A stretch of DNA of 64,000 nucleotides from Pseudomonas sp. PSE14 (GTDB lineage Bacteria; Pseudomonadota; Gammaproteobacteria; Pseudomonadales; Pseudomonadaceae), in the NCBI RefSeq assembly GCF_029203285.1, contig NZ_CP115669.1, positions 2,108,001 to 2,172,000 of the forward strand, given 5' to 3'. Under the pieces are notes generated by a model, which searched no databases, had not been told where the DNA came from, and saw only the letters and a program-made list of their open reading frames with translations. Positions 20,092 to 27,937 of the stretch are shown one piece after another. The translations under genes and the position numbers were made by a program. The stretch's first letter is position 1. Each line of letters starts with the position of its first letter.

Positions 20092-20624
20092 CAGCCGGTG
20101 CCGTTGTCGATATCGAGCCGCACGGGCACGGCTTCGGCCAGCGCGCCGACCATGGGCGAAAGGTGGATGCCCTGTTCGACCAGTTTGCGCACATCAGCGT
20201 CCGAGGCTCCCGGAACGCTGATGCGTACCCGCAGGTGGATCTCCAACGGCCCGGTCACGGCGCGCTGGCCGTCCTCGCGCGCCAGCCCGAGCAAGCCATG
20301 CAGGTCGGTGTCGCTGGTGACTTCCACCTCCAGTCGTTCAGGCTGCATCCCGTGTTCGACGGCCAGCATGGCGATGCGTGTGACGGCGCAGGAAGCCAGT
20401 GCGGCTCGCAGCAGCCAGCCTGGGCTGACCCGCTCGCCGTCGCCGCCCAGCTCCCGAGGCAGGTCGGTGTATACGGCGTTGCCGTCCGGATGCAGGGTGC
20501 GTGTCCTGCCGGCGCCTTCCCAGAGGGCCGTGGCGGGAACGTCCTGGATCTGCGCGACGGCGGGCCGCTGGCGCACCAGGCGTGCCAGTCGTTGTTGCGC
20601 AGCGAGGATGGTTTCCGAGCTCAT
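20091..20624 (-). CDS. OsmC-family protein
   Basis: A 177-residue protein of the OsmC/Ohr fold, a group that includes thiol peroxidases. It has the typical central helix SPGWLLRAALASCAVTRIAML with one conserved cysteine, but I do not see the second catalytic cysteine (usually in a VCPYS-type motif near residue 125), so peroxidase activity is doubtful. Upstream of, and coupled to, the AraC gene, and divergent from the DUF4242 gene. Confidence 0.85.
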   Translation of the reverse strand: MSSETILAAQQRLARLVRQRPAVAQIQDVPATALWEGAGRTRTLHPDGNAVYTDLPRELGGDGERVSPGWLLRAALASCAVTRIAMLAVEHGMQPERLEVEVTSDTDLHGLLGLAREDGQRAVTGPLEIHLRVRISVPGASDADVRKLVEQGIHLSPMVGALAEAVPVRLDIDNGTG

Positions 20625-20805
20625 GGACAGTCCCTCCGCCGGGGGGCTTTCAGAAATTCTGGGCGGGATATGGCCGGTGCGCCGGACCGCCGGACGATCG
20701 GGCAGGGAAGGGCGACGCTGGAGCAGGACGGCAACCGGTACCGGGCGCAGTATGAAGGTGCGGGAGGTTGCGGTCCCCGTCCGTTCCTACTCACTGGAGA
20801 CTGCC

Positions 20806-21078
20806 ATGCCCAAGTTCGTTATCGAGCGCGAAATCCCCGGCGCTGGAGCCCTGTCCGAGCGCGATTTCAAAGCCATCGCACAGAAGTCCTGCAAAGTCCT
20901 GAATCAGCTGGGACCGCAGATTCAATGGCTGCACAGCTACGTGGTCGACGACCGCATCTACTGCCTGTACATCGCCCCCGACGAGGCCACCGTGCGCGAG
21001 CACGCGAGCCTGGGCGGCTTCCCGGCGAACCGGATATCGCAGGTCGTCAACGTCATCGATCCGACCACCGCCGAATGA
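20806..21078 (+). CDS. DUF4242 (SCO4226-like) protein
   Basis: A 90-residue protein that begins MPKFVIEREIPGAGALS and has the family core LHSYVVDDRIYCLYIAPDE, with one conserved cysteine. Members form a ferredoxin-like fold; one characterised member binds nickel. GGAG lies 7 bases upstream of the ATG. Its stop overlaps a possible start of the methyltransferase gene, so the two form an operon. A role in metal or stress biology is only inference. Confidence 0.85.
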   Translation: MPKFVIEREIPGAGALSERDFKAIAQKSCKVLNQLGPQIQWLHSYVVDDRIYCLYIAPDEATVREHASLGGFPANRISQVVNVIDPTTAE

Positions 21079-21098
21079 GCGCGCCTGGAGATGCACAG

Positions 21099-21911
21099 AT
21101 GAGCACCGCTGTAGACCTCAATGCCCTGAAACAACGCCAGATGGCCACCTGGGCCAGCGGCGACTACGCCGTGATCGGCACGACCCTGCAGATCGTTGGC
21201 GAACGCCTGGCCGAAGCCTGCGACCTGCTCTGCGACGAGCGGGTGCTGGATGTCGCCGCCGGCAACGGTAATGCCACCCTGGCGGCGGCCCGGCGCGGTT
21301 GCCAGGTCGTGTCCACCGACTACGTGCCGCGCCTGCTGGAGCTGGGCGCCGAACGTGCCCGCGCCGAACATCTGGACGTGGAGTTCCGCGAGGCCGATGC
21401 CGAAGCGTTGCCCTTCGACGCGGGTAGTTTCGACGCCGTCGTCTCGACCTTCGGCGTGATGTTCACCCCCGACCAGCCGAAGGCGGCTGCGGAGCTGGCG
21501 CGGGTCTGCCGCTCCGGCGGGCGCGTCGGTCTGGCCAACTGGACGCCGGAAGGCTTCATCGGTCAGCTGTTCAAGGTGCTGGCGGGATACATTCCGCCGG
21601 CTGCCGGCGTGCGCCCGCCGTCGGCCTGGGGGCGGGAGGAGCATCTGCGCGAGCTGTTCGGCGACTCGATCAGCGAGCTGCGCGCCTCGCGGCAGACCTT
21701 CAACTTCCGCTATCGCTCGGCGGCGCATTTCATCGAGGTCTTCCGCGACTGGTACGGCCCGCTGCACAAGGCCTTTGCCAACCTGCCGGAAGCCGAGGCG
21801 AAAGGACTGGAGCGCGACCTGACGCAGCTGCTGGAGGCGAGCAATCGCGCCGGTCCGGCGTCGCTGGTGGTGCCCAGCGAGTATCTGGAGGTAGTGCTGA
21901 CCCGCCGCTGA
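21099..21911 (+). CDS. Class I SAM-dependent methyltransferase
   Basis: A 270-residue methyltransferase of the UbiE/Methyltransf_11 type: motif I is VLDVAAGNGNATLAAAR (about 50-66), followed by motif II EADAEALPFDAGSFDAV and the substrate-side PDQPKAAAELARV. I prefer the ATG at 21099, which has GGAG 9 bases upstream; an ATG at 21075 overlapping the DUF4242 stop is possible. It follows the DUF4242 gene and precedes the terminator at 21916. The substrate is unknown. Confidence 0.88.
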   Translation: MSTAVDLNALKQRQMATWASGDYAVIGTTLQIVGERLAEACDLLCDERVLDVAAGNGNATLAAARRGCQVVSTDYVPRLLELGAERARAEHLDVEFREADAEALPFDAGSFDAVVSTFGVMFTPDQPKAAAELARVCRSGGRVGLANWTPEGFIGQLFKVLAGYIPPAAGVRPPSAWGREEHLRELFGDSISELRASRQTFNFRYRSAAHFIEVFRDWYGPLHKAFANLPEAEAKGLERDLTQLLEASNRAGPASLVVPSEYLEVVLTRR

Positions 21912-21915
21912 AACA

Positions 21916-21957
21916 ACAAAAAAACGGCGCCCACCCAGGGGTAGCGGGTGGGCGCCG
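21916..21957 (-). terminator. Rho-independent terminator for the SDR/monooxygenase operon
   Basis: A 12-bp GC-rich stem (21925-21936 with 21946-21957), read on the minus strand into a run of seven T. It ends the 22867-21980 operon; the methyltransferase converges on it from the other side. Confidence 0.88.
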
Positions 21958-21979
21958 GTCCGAGAGGGAAAAGGGACTC

Positions 21980-22870
21980 TTACTTGGCTTCGGCGCCTTC
22001 AGCACCATGCTTGCGCTTGGGCTTGGGGGCGAAGCGCTTGGCCAGCTTCATGCTGCCGGTGACTACTTTCTGGTACCAGACCGGCAGCAGGCGCAGCATC
22101 AGGTCGATGGCGTGGGCGTCCGGGCCGATCAGGATGCGCCGTGAGTCACGCTCCACACCACGGATGATCACCTGCGCGGCCTTCTGCGGCGTGGTGCGCA
22201 GCAACTGGTCGTTGAACTGGGTGCGGGCGGCTTCGGCGTTCTGGCCGGTGACCTTGACCATGCTGTCGTTCATCCGCGCGGTCTTGGCGATGTTGGTCTT
22301 GATCCCGCCCGGATGCACGCAGCTGGCTGACACGCCGCCGCGTTCCATGTCCAGTTCCTGGCGCAGCGACTCGGTGAAGCCGCGCACCGCGAACTTGGTG
22401 GCGTTGTAGGCACTCATGCCCGGCTGGGAGAACAGCCCGAACACGCTCGAAACGTTGACCACGTGGCCGTCGCCGGAAGCCTTCAGGTACGGCAGGAAGG
22501 CCTTGGTGCCGTAGACCACGCCCCAGAAGTTGATGTTGGTGATCCATTCGTACTCTTCGTAGTCGCTGGCTTCCACGGTGCCGGCATGGGCGACGCCGGC
22601 GTTGTTGAACACCAGGTTGACCTTGCCGTGCTCGCGGGCGGCCTTGTCGGCCCAGGCGTGCACCTGCTCGCGGTCGGCGACGTTCACCGTGTCGATGGAG
22701 ACGCGTACGCCGCTGGAGGTGAGCAACTGGCGGGTTTCCTCCAGGCCGGCGGCGTTCACGTCCGCCAGCGCCAGATGGCAGCCACGGGAGGCCAGTTCGA
22801 TGGCCAGGGCGCGGCCGATGCCGGAGCCGGCGCCGGTAATGGCGGCAACCTTGTTCTCGAAGTTCTTCAT
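21980..22870 (-). CDS. Short-chain dehydrogenase/reductase
   Basis: A 296-residue classical SDR. It has NAD(P)-binding ITGAGSGIGRA (about 11-21), structural NNAG (about 89-92) and catalytic Ser plus YNATK. The C-terminal extension rich in Lys/Arg/Ala (KLAKRFAPKPKRKHGAEG) is typical of SDRs paired with flavin monooxygenases. Its ATG overlaps the monooxygenase stop by 4 bases (ATGA), so it is translated from the same mRNA. It may interconvert the alcohol and ketone used by the monooxygenase; the substrate is unknown. Confidence 0.9.
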   Translation of the reverse strand: MKNFENKVAAITGAGSGIGRALAIELASRGCHLALADVNAAGLEETRQLLTSSGVRVSIDTVNVADREQVHAWADKAAREHGKVNLVFNNAGVAHAGTVEASDYEEYEWITNINFWGVVYGTKAFLPYLKASGDGHVVNVSSVFGLFSQPGMSAYNATKFAVRGFTESLRQELDMERGGVSASCVHPGGIKTNIAKTARMNDSMVKVTGQNAEAARTQFNDQLLRTTPQKAAQVIIRGVERDSRRILIGPDAHAIDLMLRLLPVWYQKVVTGSMKLAKRFAPKPKRKHGAEGAEAK

Positions 22871-24408
22871 GCCGGCACCTCCTCGGCGTGGCGTTGCGGT
22901 TGGACGACGGGGCTGCTAAGGGGCTTGGCCTTCAGATGATAGGCGGACGGGTCGAACTGGCTGGTCAGCGCGCGGAAGCGCCAGGTGAAGCCCGGCCACA
23001 GGGTGCAGTTGCGCCCGCTTACCGGGTGCAGGTACCAGCTCTTGCAGCCGCCGGTGTTCCACACGCTGTGGTTGAGTCCGCGTTGCAGCTTGGCGTTCCA
23101 CTGGTCCTGGACTTCGCTCTTCACCTCGACGCTCTGCAGCTCGCGGCGGTCCATCAGCTTGATGGCGCCGAGCACATAGGCGATCTGCGATTCGATCATG
23201 TAGACCATGGAGTTGTGGCCCAGGCCGGTGTTCGGGCCCATCAGGAAGAACAGGTTGGGGAAGCCACGGGTCATGGTGCCCTTATAGGCTTCCGGGCCGT
23301 TCTGCCAGGTGTCGAGCAGGTCGACGCCGTCCTTGCCGAACACCACGCCGCGCGGGATCGGGTCGTTGGCGGTGAAGCCGGTGCCGAAGATGATGGCGTC
23401 CACCTGCCGCTCGCGGCCGTCGCTGGTGATGATGCTGTTCGACTTGATCTCGCGGATGCCATCGGTGATCACCGAGGAGTTGGAGGCGGCCAGCGCCGGG
23501 TAGTAGTTGTGCGACATGAGCACGCGCTTGCAGCCGATGGTGTAGTCGGGGGTCAGCTTGCGGCGCAGGTCCGGGTCCTTGATCTGCTGGCGGATGAAGC
23601 GCTCGGCCAGCTTGCCCACCAGCTTCATCGCCCAGGGCGCGAAGGTGAAGCCCAGCACGCGGCCTTCGAGCATGCTGTAGAGCGCGCCGCGCCAGAGTTT
23701 CTGCACGGCCGGGAAGTGGCGGAAGCGTGCGCGCTCCTTCTCGCTGATGGCGCGGTCCGGCTTGGGCAGGATCCACGGCGCGGTGCGCTGGTAGAGGTCG
23801 AGCTTGGCCACCAGCGGCTGGATTTCCGGAACGAACTGGATGGCCGAGGCGCCGGTGCCGATCACCGCGACGCGCTTGCCCTTGAGGTCGTAGTCGTGGT
23901 CCCACTGCTGGGAGTGGAAGGCCTTGCCCTGGAAGTCCTCCAGGCCCTTGAGCGCAGGGATCGACGGGATCGACAGGGCGCCCATGCCCGAGACCACGGC
24001 CTTGGCGGTGTAGTGGTTGCCGGCGGCGTCGAACAGGTGCCAGAGCTGCTGCTGGTCGTTCCATTCGAAGCGCGCCATCTCGGTATTGAGCAGGGTCTTG
24101 TCTTCGAGGCGGTACTTCTTCCAGCAGTTCTCCAGGTAGGCGCGGATTTCCGGCTGGCGGGCGAACATGCGCGTCCAGTCCGGGTTCGGCTCGAAGGAGA
24201 AGGAGTAGACGTGGGATTGCACGTCGCAGGCGCAGCCCGGGTAGTTGTTGACCCGCCAGGTGCCGCCGACGCCGGCGTCCTTCTCGAACAGCAGGAAGTC
24301 GTTCTCGCCTTCCTGCTTCAAGCGGATCGCCATGCCCAGCCCGGAAAACCCGGTGCCGATGATGGCGACTTTGCAGTGTCTGGGGGCAGTCTTTGGTTGG
24401 GTACCCAT
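22867..24408 (-). CDS. Flavin-containing (Baeyer-Villiger-type) monooxygenase
   Basis: A 513-residue FAD/NADPH monooxygenase. The N-terminal dinucleotide fold is AIIGTGFSGLG (about 16-26), the Baeyer-Villiger fingerprint FQGKAFHSQQWDHD appears near 160, and a second NADPH fold, AVIGTGASAIQF, follows. ATG at 24408 with AGGAG 8 bases upstream; a TTG two codons earlier is less likely. It is the first gene of the operon with the SDR and is divergent from a TetR regulator whose likely operator lies at 24439-24481. A role in ketone or terpenoid oxidation is plausible. Confidence 0.9.
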   Translation of the reverse strand: MGTQPKTAPRHCKVAIIGTGFSGLGMAIRLKQEGENDFLLFEKDAGVGGTWRVNNYPGCACDVQSHVYSFSFEPNPDWTRMFARQPEIRAYLENCWKKYRLEDKTLLNTEMARFEWNDQQQLWHLFDAAGNHYTAKAVVSGMGALSIPSIPALKGLEDFQGKAFHSQQWDHDYDLKGKRVAVIGTGASAIQFVPEIQPLVAKLDLYQRTAPWILPKPDRAISEKERARFRHFPAVQKLWRGALYSMLEGRVLGFTFAPWAMKLVGKLAERFIRQQIKDPDLRRKLTPDYTIGCKRVLMSHNYYPALAASNSSVITDGIREIKSNSIITSDGRERQVDAIIFGTGFTANDPIPRGVVFGKDGVDLLDTWQNGPEAYKGTMTRGFPNLFFLMGPNTGLGHNSMVYMIESQIAYVLGAIKLMDRRELQSVEVKSEVQDQWNAKLQRGLNHSVWNTGGCKSWYLHPVSGRNCTLWPGFTWRFRALTSQFDPSAYHLKAKPLSSPVVQPQRHAEEVPA

Positions 24409-24438
24409 TGCCAAGCTCCTGTTATGATTATTGCTGGC

Positions 24439-24481
24439 GTATACAACTGTCTACGTGGTGTGAATGTAGACATCTGTATAC
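24439..24481. promoter_or_regulatory. Large inverted repeat, TetR operator candidate
   Basis: GTATACAACTGTCTAC (24439-24454) and GTAGACATCTGTATAC (24466-24481) are inverted copies with two mismatches and an 11-base spacer, in the gap between the monooxygenase and TetR genes. The size and symmetry suit a regulator dimer pair controlling both genes. Confidence 0.75.
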
Positions 24482-24523
24482 TTCGCGAACAACCAACCTT
24501 CGGTGGGGCCGAGCGCCAAACAC

Positions 24524-25219
24524 ATGGAAATCGGACAGGAAGAACGGCCGGCGGAAGCGGCGGGCAAGCGGGCGCTGATCGATGCGGCACTGCGCCTGGC
24601 ATCGAGCCGGCGCAGCTTGAGCAGCCTGGGGCTGCGGGAGCTGGCGCGGGAAGCGGGGTTGAATCCGAACACCTTCTACCGGCATTTCGACGATGTGGAC
24701 GACCTGGGTTTGGCGATCATTCGTGACATCGCTACCCAGCTGCGCCAGCCGCTGCGTGACCTGCGCCGCGAAGCCGCCGAGCGCGCGCAGCCAGGGGAGG
24801 GCGCCGCCAGCGTGCCCTTCGGCCTGGATATGGAGCGCGGTCTGCGGGTGACGCGGGAAACCGTGCGACTGTTCTTCGATTTCGTCGAGAGTCACCCGGA
24901 GGCCTTCATCATCGGCGTGCGTGAGCTGCACGGCCCGTCGCCCGTGCTGCGCGCGGCGCTGGCGCGGGTGATGGATGAGTTCGGCGAGGACATGGCCGAG
25001 GACATCCGCCAGTTCCACCTGCTGCCGGAGATCGACGAGGATGAATTGAACCAGTTGTCGCGGTCGATCAGCCGGCAGTTGTTCCAGCAATCGCTGGACT
25101 ATCTGGAACGCCCTCCGGAGCGGCGCGAGGAGGTCTGCGCATTGGCCGGGCGACAAATCCTGTTGCTCTTCACCGGTGCCGCCGTGCTGCAGACCTTCGG
25201 CATGCTGGCTAGGCTCTGA
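24524..25219 (+). CDS. TetR-family transcriptional regulator
   Basis: A 231-residue regulator with an N-terminal helix-turn-helix (about 13-60; LGLRELAREAGLNPNTFYRHF) and an all-helical ligand domain. It is divergent from the monooxygenase/SDR operon across a 115-bp gap with a strong inverted repeat, so it most likely represses that operon and itself. The ATG at 24524 is preferred; a GTG 21 bases upstream is also in frame. Neither has a strong ribosome site. The ligand is probably related to the monooxygenase substrate. Confidence 0.9.
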   Translation: MEIGQEERPAEAAGKRALIDAALRLASSRRSLSSLGLRELAREAGLNPNTFYRHFDDVDDLGLAIIRDIATQLRQPLRDLRREAAERAQPGEGAASVPFGLDMERGLRVTRETVRLFFDFVESHPEAFIIGVRELHGPSPVLRAALARVMDEFGEDMAEDIRQFHLLPEIDEDELNQLSRSISRQLFQQSLDYLERPPERREEVCALAGRQILLLFTGAAVLQTFGMLARL

Positions 25220-25252
25220 GTCTTCTTTCGCGTTACCGGATGGGAGATTGCC

Positions 25253-25648
25253 ATGTCGCCTTTGCCTCTGTTAGGCGGCTGCGCCTGCGGCGCGGTGCGC
25301 TATCGGGTGGATGTGGAGCCAACGGAAGCCGGCTACTGCCACTGCCGCATCTGCCAGAAATCCAACGCCGCGCCAGCGGTGCCTTGGGCGGTGATTCCGC
25401 TGACGGGGTTCCAGTATCTGTCCGGTGAGCTGGGGATGTGGCGCTCAAGCCCGGAGGGCGAGCGGCGCTTCTGCGTGAAGTGCGGCACGCCGCTGGAGTT
25501 TCGTGTGCGGGATGGCGACACAGTGGGACTCAATACGGTGACCCTGGACGAGCCGGAGCGGGTGAAGCCGCAATGCCATATCTGGTGTTCGTCGCAGCTG
25601 TCGTGGTTCGACACGGTGGACGATCTGCCGCGTCGTCCCGAGGGCTGA
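25253..25648 (+). CDS. GFA-family (glutathione-dependent formaldehyde-activating-like) zinc protein
   Basis: A 131-residue zinc protein of the CENP-V/GFA family. The expected cysteines are present: C10, C12, C29, C31, C34, C74 and C77 (GGCACGAVRY, GYCHCRICQKS, FCVKCGTPLEF). The family name comes from an enzyme that makes S-hydroxymethylglutathione, but most members, including this one, have no proven activity. It starts 33 bases after the TetR stop and could be co-transcribed with it. Repeats follow. Confidence 0.88.
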   Translation: MSPLPLLGGCACGAVRYRVDVEPTEAGYCHCRICQKSNAAPAVPWAVIPLTGFQYLSGELGMWRSSPEGERRFCVKCGTPLEFRVRDGDTVGLNTVTLDEPERVKPQCHIWCSSQLSWFDTVDDLPRRPEG

Positions 25649-25683
25649 TGATTTTGATGTCGTAGGAGCAACTGTCTGCGCAT

Positions 25684-25836
25684 TCGTAGGGCGTACAACC
25701 GTTCGCGGTTGTACGCCGATACACCAGGGTCATCGGCTGGTGTATTGGCCGAGTTCGAAGCGCCAGCCGGTCGCAGTCCGTGCAACCGGAAACCAAGGTC
25801 AAACGGCCTATAACGTCGAACGTTATACGCCCTACG
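25684..25836. repeat. 153-bp MITE-like element, GTAGGGCGTAC type (full copy)
   Basis: It has terminal inverted repeats CGTAGGGCGTA and TACGCCCTACG. Each end also folds on itself: GGGCGTACAACCG with CGGTTGTACGCC on the left, and TATAACGT with ACGTTATA on the right. A second copy, intact on the left and cut on the right, is at 51869-51984. No coding capacity. Confidence 0.8.
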
Positions 25837-25850
25837 CTCCCGCTCAGGAC

Positions 25851-25925
25851 CTCGTAGGAGCGGAGCTTCTCCGCGATGTTCTTCAGCGGCGGCGGGTACT
25901 TCGCGGACAAGGTCCGCTCCTACAA
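25851..25925. repeat. REP doublet, GTAGGAGCGGAGCTTCTCCGCG type
   Basis: GTAGGAGCGGAGCTTCTCCG near 25855 and the inverted partner ending GGTCCGCTCCTAC near 25923. This is a subtype distinct from the GAGCTTGCTCGC family; relatives are at 59415-59440 and 59817-59840. Confidence 0.85.
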
Positions 25926-25934
25926 GATCAAAGG

Positions 25935-26032
25935 CCCCTCACCCTAACCCTCTCCCGCAAGCGGGAGAGGGGACTGTTCGGTGCAGGTTGAAACCATAGT
26001 GTCAGCCGGCTCGGAGGGCTGGGGTGAGGGGG
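25935..26032. repeat. CCCTCACCCTAACCCTCTCCC-type element, copy 1
   Basis: It starts CCCCTCACCCTAACCCTCTC and ends GGGCTGGGGTGAGGG in inverted orientation. The interior shares GTGCAGGTTGAAACCATAGT with the copy at 54115-54231. A third, more diverged copy is at 61227-61381. No coding capacity. Confidence 0.85.
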
Positions 26033-26110
26033 AAACGCAGGCAGGGATTAACCCGGTAGAAGACAGTTGCTCCTACGAAAAGCGTTGCCGCGAAGACCAT
26101 GTTGCGTCAT

Positions 26111-26140
26111 GAAAAACGCCAGGCAATGCCTGGCATTTTT
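26111..26140. terminator. Bidirectional terminator downstream of the 26157 gene
   Basis: AAAAACGCCAGGCAATGCCT leads into a perfect GCCAGGC/GCCTGGC stem flanked by A-run and T-run. It serves the minus-strand gene at 26157 and could stop transcripts from the other side. Confidence 0.85.
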
Positions 26141-26156
26141 CATTCCGGCGTAAAGA

Positions 26157-26987
26157 TCAGCCAGCGAAATCCAGCTGCTCTTTCCAACGGGTTTCCAGCG
26201 CCTTGGTGTCGTGGTCGAAGGGGTGGAAGCCGGGGCGGAAGTAGTCCAGCCAGGGGCGGATCAGGTTGACGAAGTAGCCGCGGCGCGGGTGCAGCAGTAC
26301 GCCCAGGCCATGCTTCCAGCTGCGCCAGTTGAACAGTTGGCCGTCACGGCGCAGCAGGTTGATCTGGAAGCCGGCGATGACGCTGAAGAAGATCACGGTG
26401 GTCAGCAACATCACCGCGGTGCGGGTGAAGTAGCCGCCGTATACCTGCTGGTAGACGTCATAGGCCACCGCCTTGTGCTCGTTTTCCTCGATGGCGTGCC
26501 ACATCCACAGCTTGTACATCTTGTCCGACTTCATCTGGCTGCTCAGGTCGTCGCGCTTGAGCAACTGCTCGGCCATGGACGCGGTGAAGTGCTCCAGGGC
26601 GCAGGTAATCGCCAGCTGGTGCTTCTTGGTAGTGACCTTGCTGATCGATTCGAGCAGCACCTTGATGCGCAGCTCCAGGGTTTCCAGGTCGATGCCGTGT
26701 TCGTCGGCATACTCGTTGTAGGCCGCGTGTTCCTTGGAGTGCATGGCTTCCTGGCCGATGAAGGCGCTGACGTCCTTCTGCAGCTGCGGGTCCTGGATGC
26801 GCTCGCGCACGGCACGCACGCTGTCGACGAAGAACTTCTCACCATAGGGGAACAGCGAGGACAGGTTGTTCATGAAGTGGGTCATGAAGGGCTGCCCGTC
26901 CCACCAGTATTTAGGCGTTTCACTGAAGGTGAAATCCATGCGGCGGACCGGGAAGTTGGCGCGGATTGGCGTGGTACTGGCGTTCAT
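26157..26987 (-). CDS. Predicted metal-dependent hydrolase (PF10118/COG3687 family)
   Basis: A 276-residue protein of uncharacterised function. It has ferritin-like metal-binding patterns spread over helices: QEAMHSKEHAAYNEY, LEHFTASMAEQ and WHAIEENEHKAVAYD, each with Glu and His in helical register, as in di-iron carboxylate proteins. A hydrophobic segment near residue 195 (TAVMLLTTVIFFSVIAGF) suggests membrane attachment. ATG at 26987 with AAGGAG upstream; a longer frame to 27098 is not supported. The palindrome at 27122 matches the one upstream of alkB, suggesting a link to alkane or fatty-acid metabolism. That role is inference. Confidence 0.85.
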   Translation of the reverse strand: MNASTTPIRANFPVRRMDFTFSETPKYWWDGQPFMTHFMNNLSSLFPYGEKFFVDSVRAVRERIQDPQLQKDVSAFIGQEAMHSKEHAAYNEYADEHGIDLETLELRIKVLLESISKVTTKKHQLAITCALEHFTASMAEQLLKRDDLSSQMKSDKMYKLWMWHAIEENEHKAVAYDVYQQVYGGYFTRTAVMLLTTVIFFSVIAGFQINLLRRDGQLFNWRSWKHGLGVLLHPRRGYFVNLIRPWLDYFRPGFHPFDHDTKALETRWKEQLDFAG

Positions 26988-27121
26988 GACTAACTCCTTC
27001 TTGTTGTGCGGGCGTGGGTTCCGGAGCGCGACGCGGCAGGGGCGGCGACCCGGGCAAGCCCTGTCGTTAGTTCGTGATGCCACCTTCGAATGTGTCATCA
27101 GCTGATGTCATGTTCGAAGTC

Positions 27122-27132
27122 TTGTCGGACAA
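27122..27132. promoter_or_regulatory. Second copy of the GntR/FCD-type operator
   Basis: TTGTCGGACAA, a perfect palindrome, is the reverse complement of the core at 2221-2231 (11 of 11 bases). It lies 135 bases upstream of the start of the gene at 26157. Confidence 0.55.
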
Positions 27133-27229
27133 TCGCCAGGTCATATCCGGTCATTGGCGAGTCGGATCAGGCCAAACCGGTCACGACCAGCCATTGGATG
27201 GGGCAGTTGTTTGCAGGAGGCGTGGAAAC

Positions 27230-27255
27230 GAAAACGGGCGCCTAGGCGCCCGTTT
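27230..27255 (-). terminator. Terminator after apt
   Basis: Perfect 11-bp stem AAACGGGCGCC (27232-27242) with GGCGCCCGTTT (27245-27255); on the minus strand it runs into TTTTCGTTT. Confidence 0.8.
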
Positions 27256-27273
27256 CTTACCGACAGCGGTCTG

Positions 27274-27822
27274 TCACTGCTCGTCGAGGGCGAAGGCAGT
27301 CAGGCTGTAGGTGGGGATCTGCGCGTCGTTGAGCTTGGCCGAACCGCCCAGCTCTGGCAGGTCGATGATCGCTGCGGCCTCGAACACGCTGGCGCCCATG
27401 CGGCGAACCAGTTGCGCGGCAGCCAGCAGGGTGCCGCCGGTGGCGATCAGGTCATCGAAGATCAGCACGCTGTCGCCTTCGCACAGGCTGTCGGCGTGGA
27501 CTTCCAGCAGGGCTTCGCCGTACTCGGTCTCGTAGGCCTGGGAGAGCACGTCGGCCGGCAGCTTGCCGCGCTTGCGGAACAGCACCAGCGGCTTGTTCAG
27601 TTCGTAGGCGATGATCGAGCCGATCAGGAAGCCACGCGCGTCCATGGCGCCGATGTGGGTGAACTCGGCCTCGACATAACGCTGGATGAAGCTGTCGGCG
27701 ACGAAGCGCAGGGCTCGCGGCGACTGGAACAGCGGGGTGATGTCACGGAACATGACGCCGGGCTTGGGAAAGTCGGGAACGGCGCGGATGACGGACTTCA
27801 GGTCGAGTTGGTTGAGGATCAT
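27274..27822 (-). CDS. apt: Adenine phosphoribosyltransferase
   Basis: Purine salvage enzyme that makes AMP from adenine and PRPP. The 182-residue protein starts [21 protein letters not shown], has the family segment [11 protein letters not shown] and the PRPP-binding motif [15 protein letters not shown]. Length is standard. It lies between the metal-hydrolase-like gene and anr, all on the minus strand, and has its own terminator. Confidence 0.96.
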   Translation of the reverse strand: MILNQLDLKSVIRAVPDFPKPGVMFRDITPLFQSPRALRFVADSFIQRYVEAEFTHIGAMDARGFLIGSIIAYELNKPLVLFRKRGKLPADVLSQAYETEYGEALLEVHADSLCEGDSVLIFDDLIATGGTLLAAAQLVRRMGASVFEAAAIIDLPELGGSAKLNDAQIPTYSLTAFALDEQ

Positions 27823-27937
27823 GCTGGTTGTGCACCTGATGCGGTTTTTGCAGAGGCCAAAGTATAACGGGCCCGCCAGTCGGCGAGCCCGTTTTCGATG
27901 ACCGGAAAGTCAACCAATTGGTCAGCTTTCGTGTCTG

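Larger units (their letters stand above)
25649..26156. other. Gene-free repeat cluster
   Basis: About 500 bases without a credible gene. It holds, in order, a 153-bp MITE-like element (25684-25836), a REP doublet of a different type (25851-25925), a CCCTCACCC-type element (25935-26032) and a terminator (26111-26140). ORFs crossing it are shadows. Confidence 0.8.

Noticed and set aside
20640..20805. Short coding-like frame in the OsmC/DUF4242 gap
   Set aside because: It runs into the DUF4242 gene in another frame, has no ribosome site and matches no family I recognise.
22888..24726. 612-codon frame opposite the flavin monooxygenase
   Set aside because: Antisense shadow crossing the TetR operator gap; no coding features.
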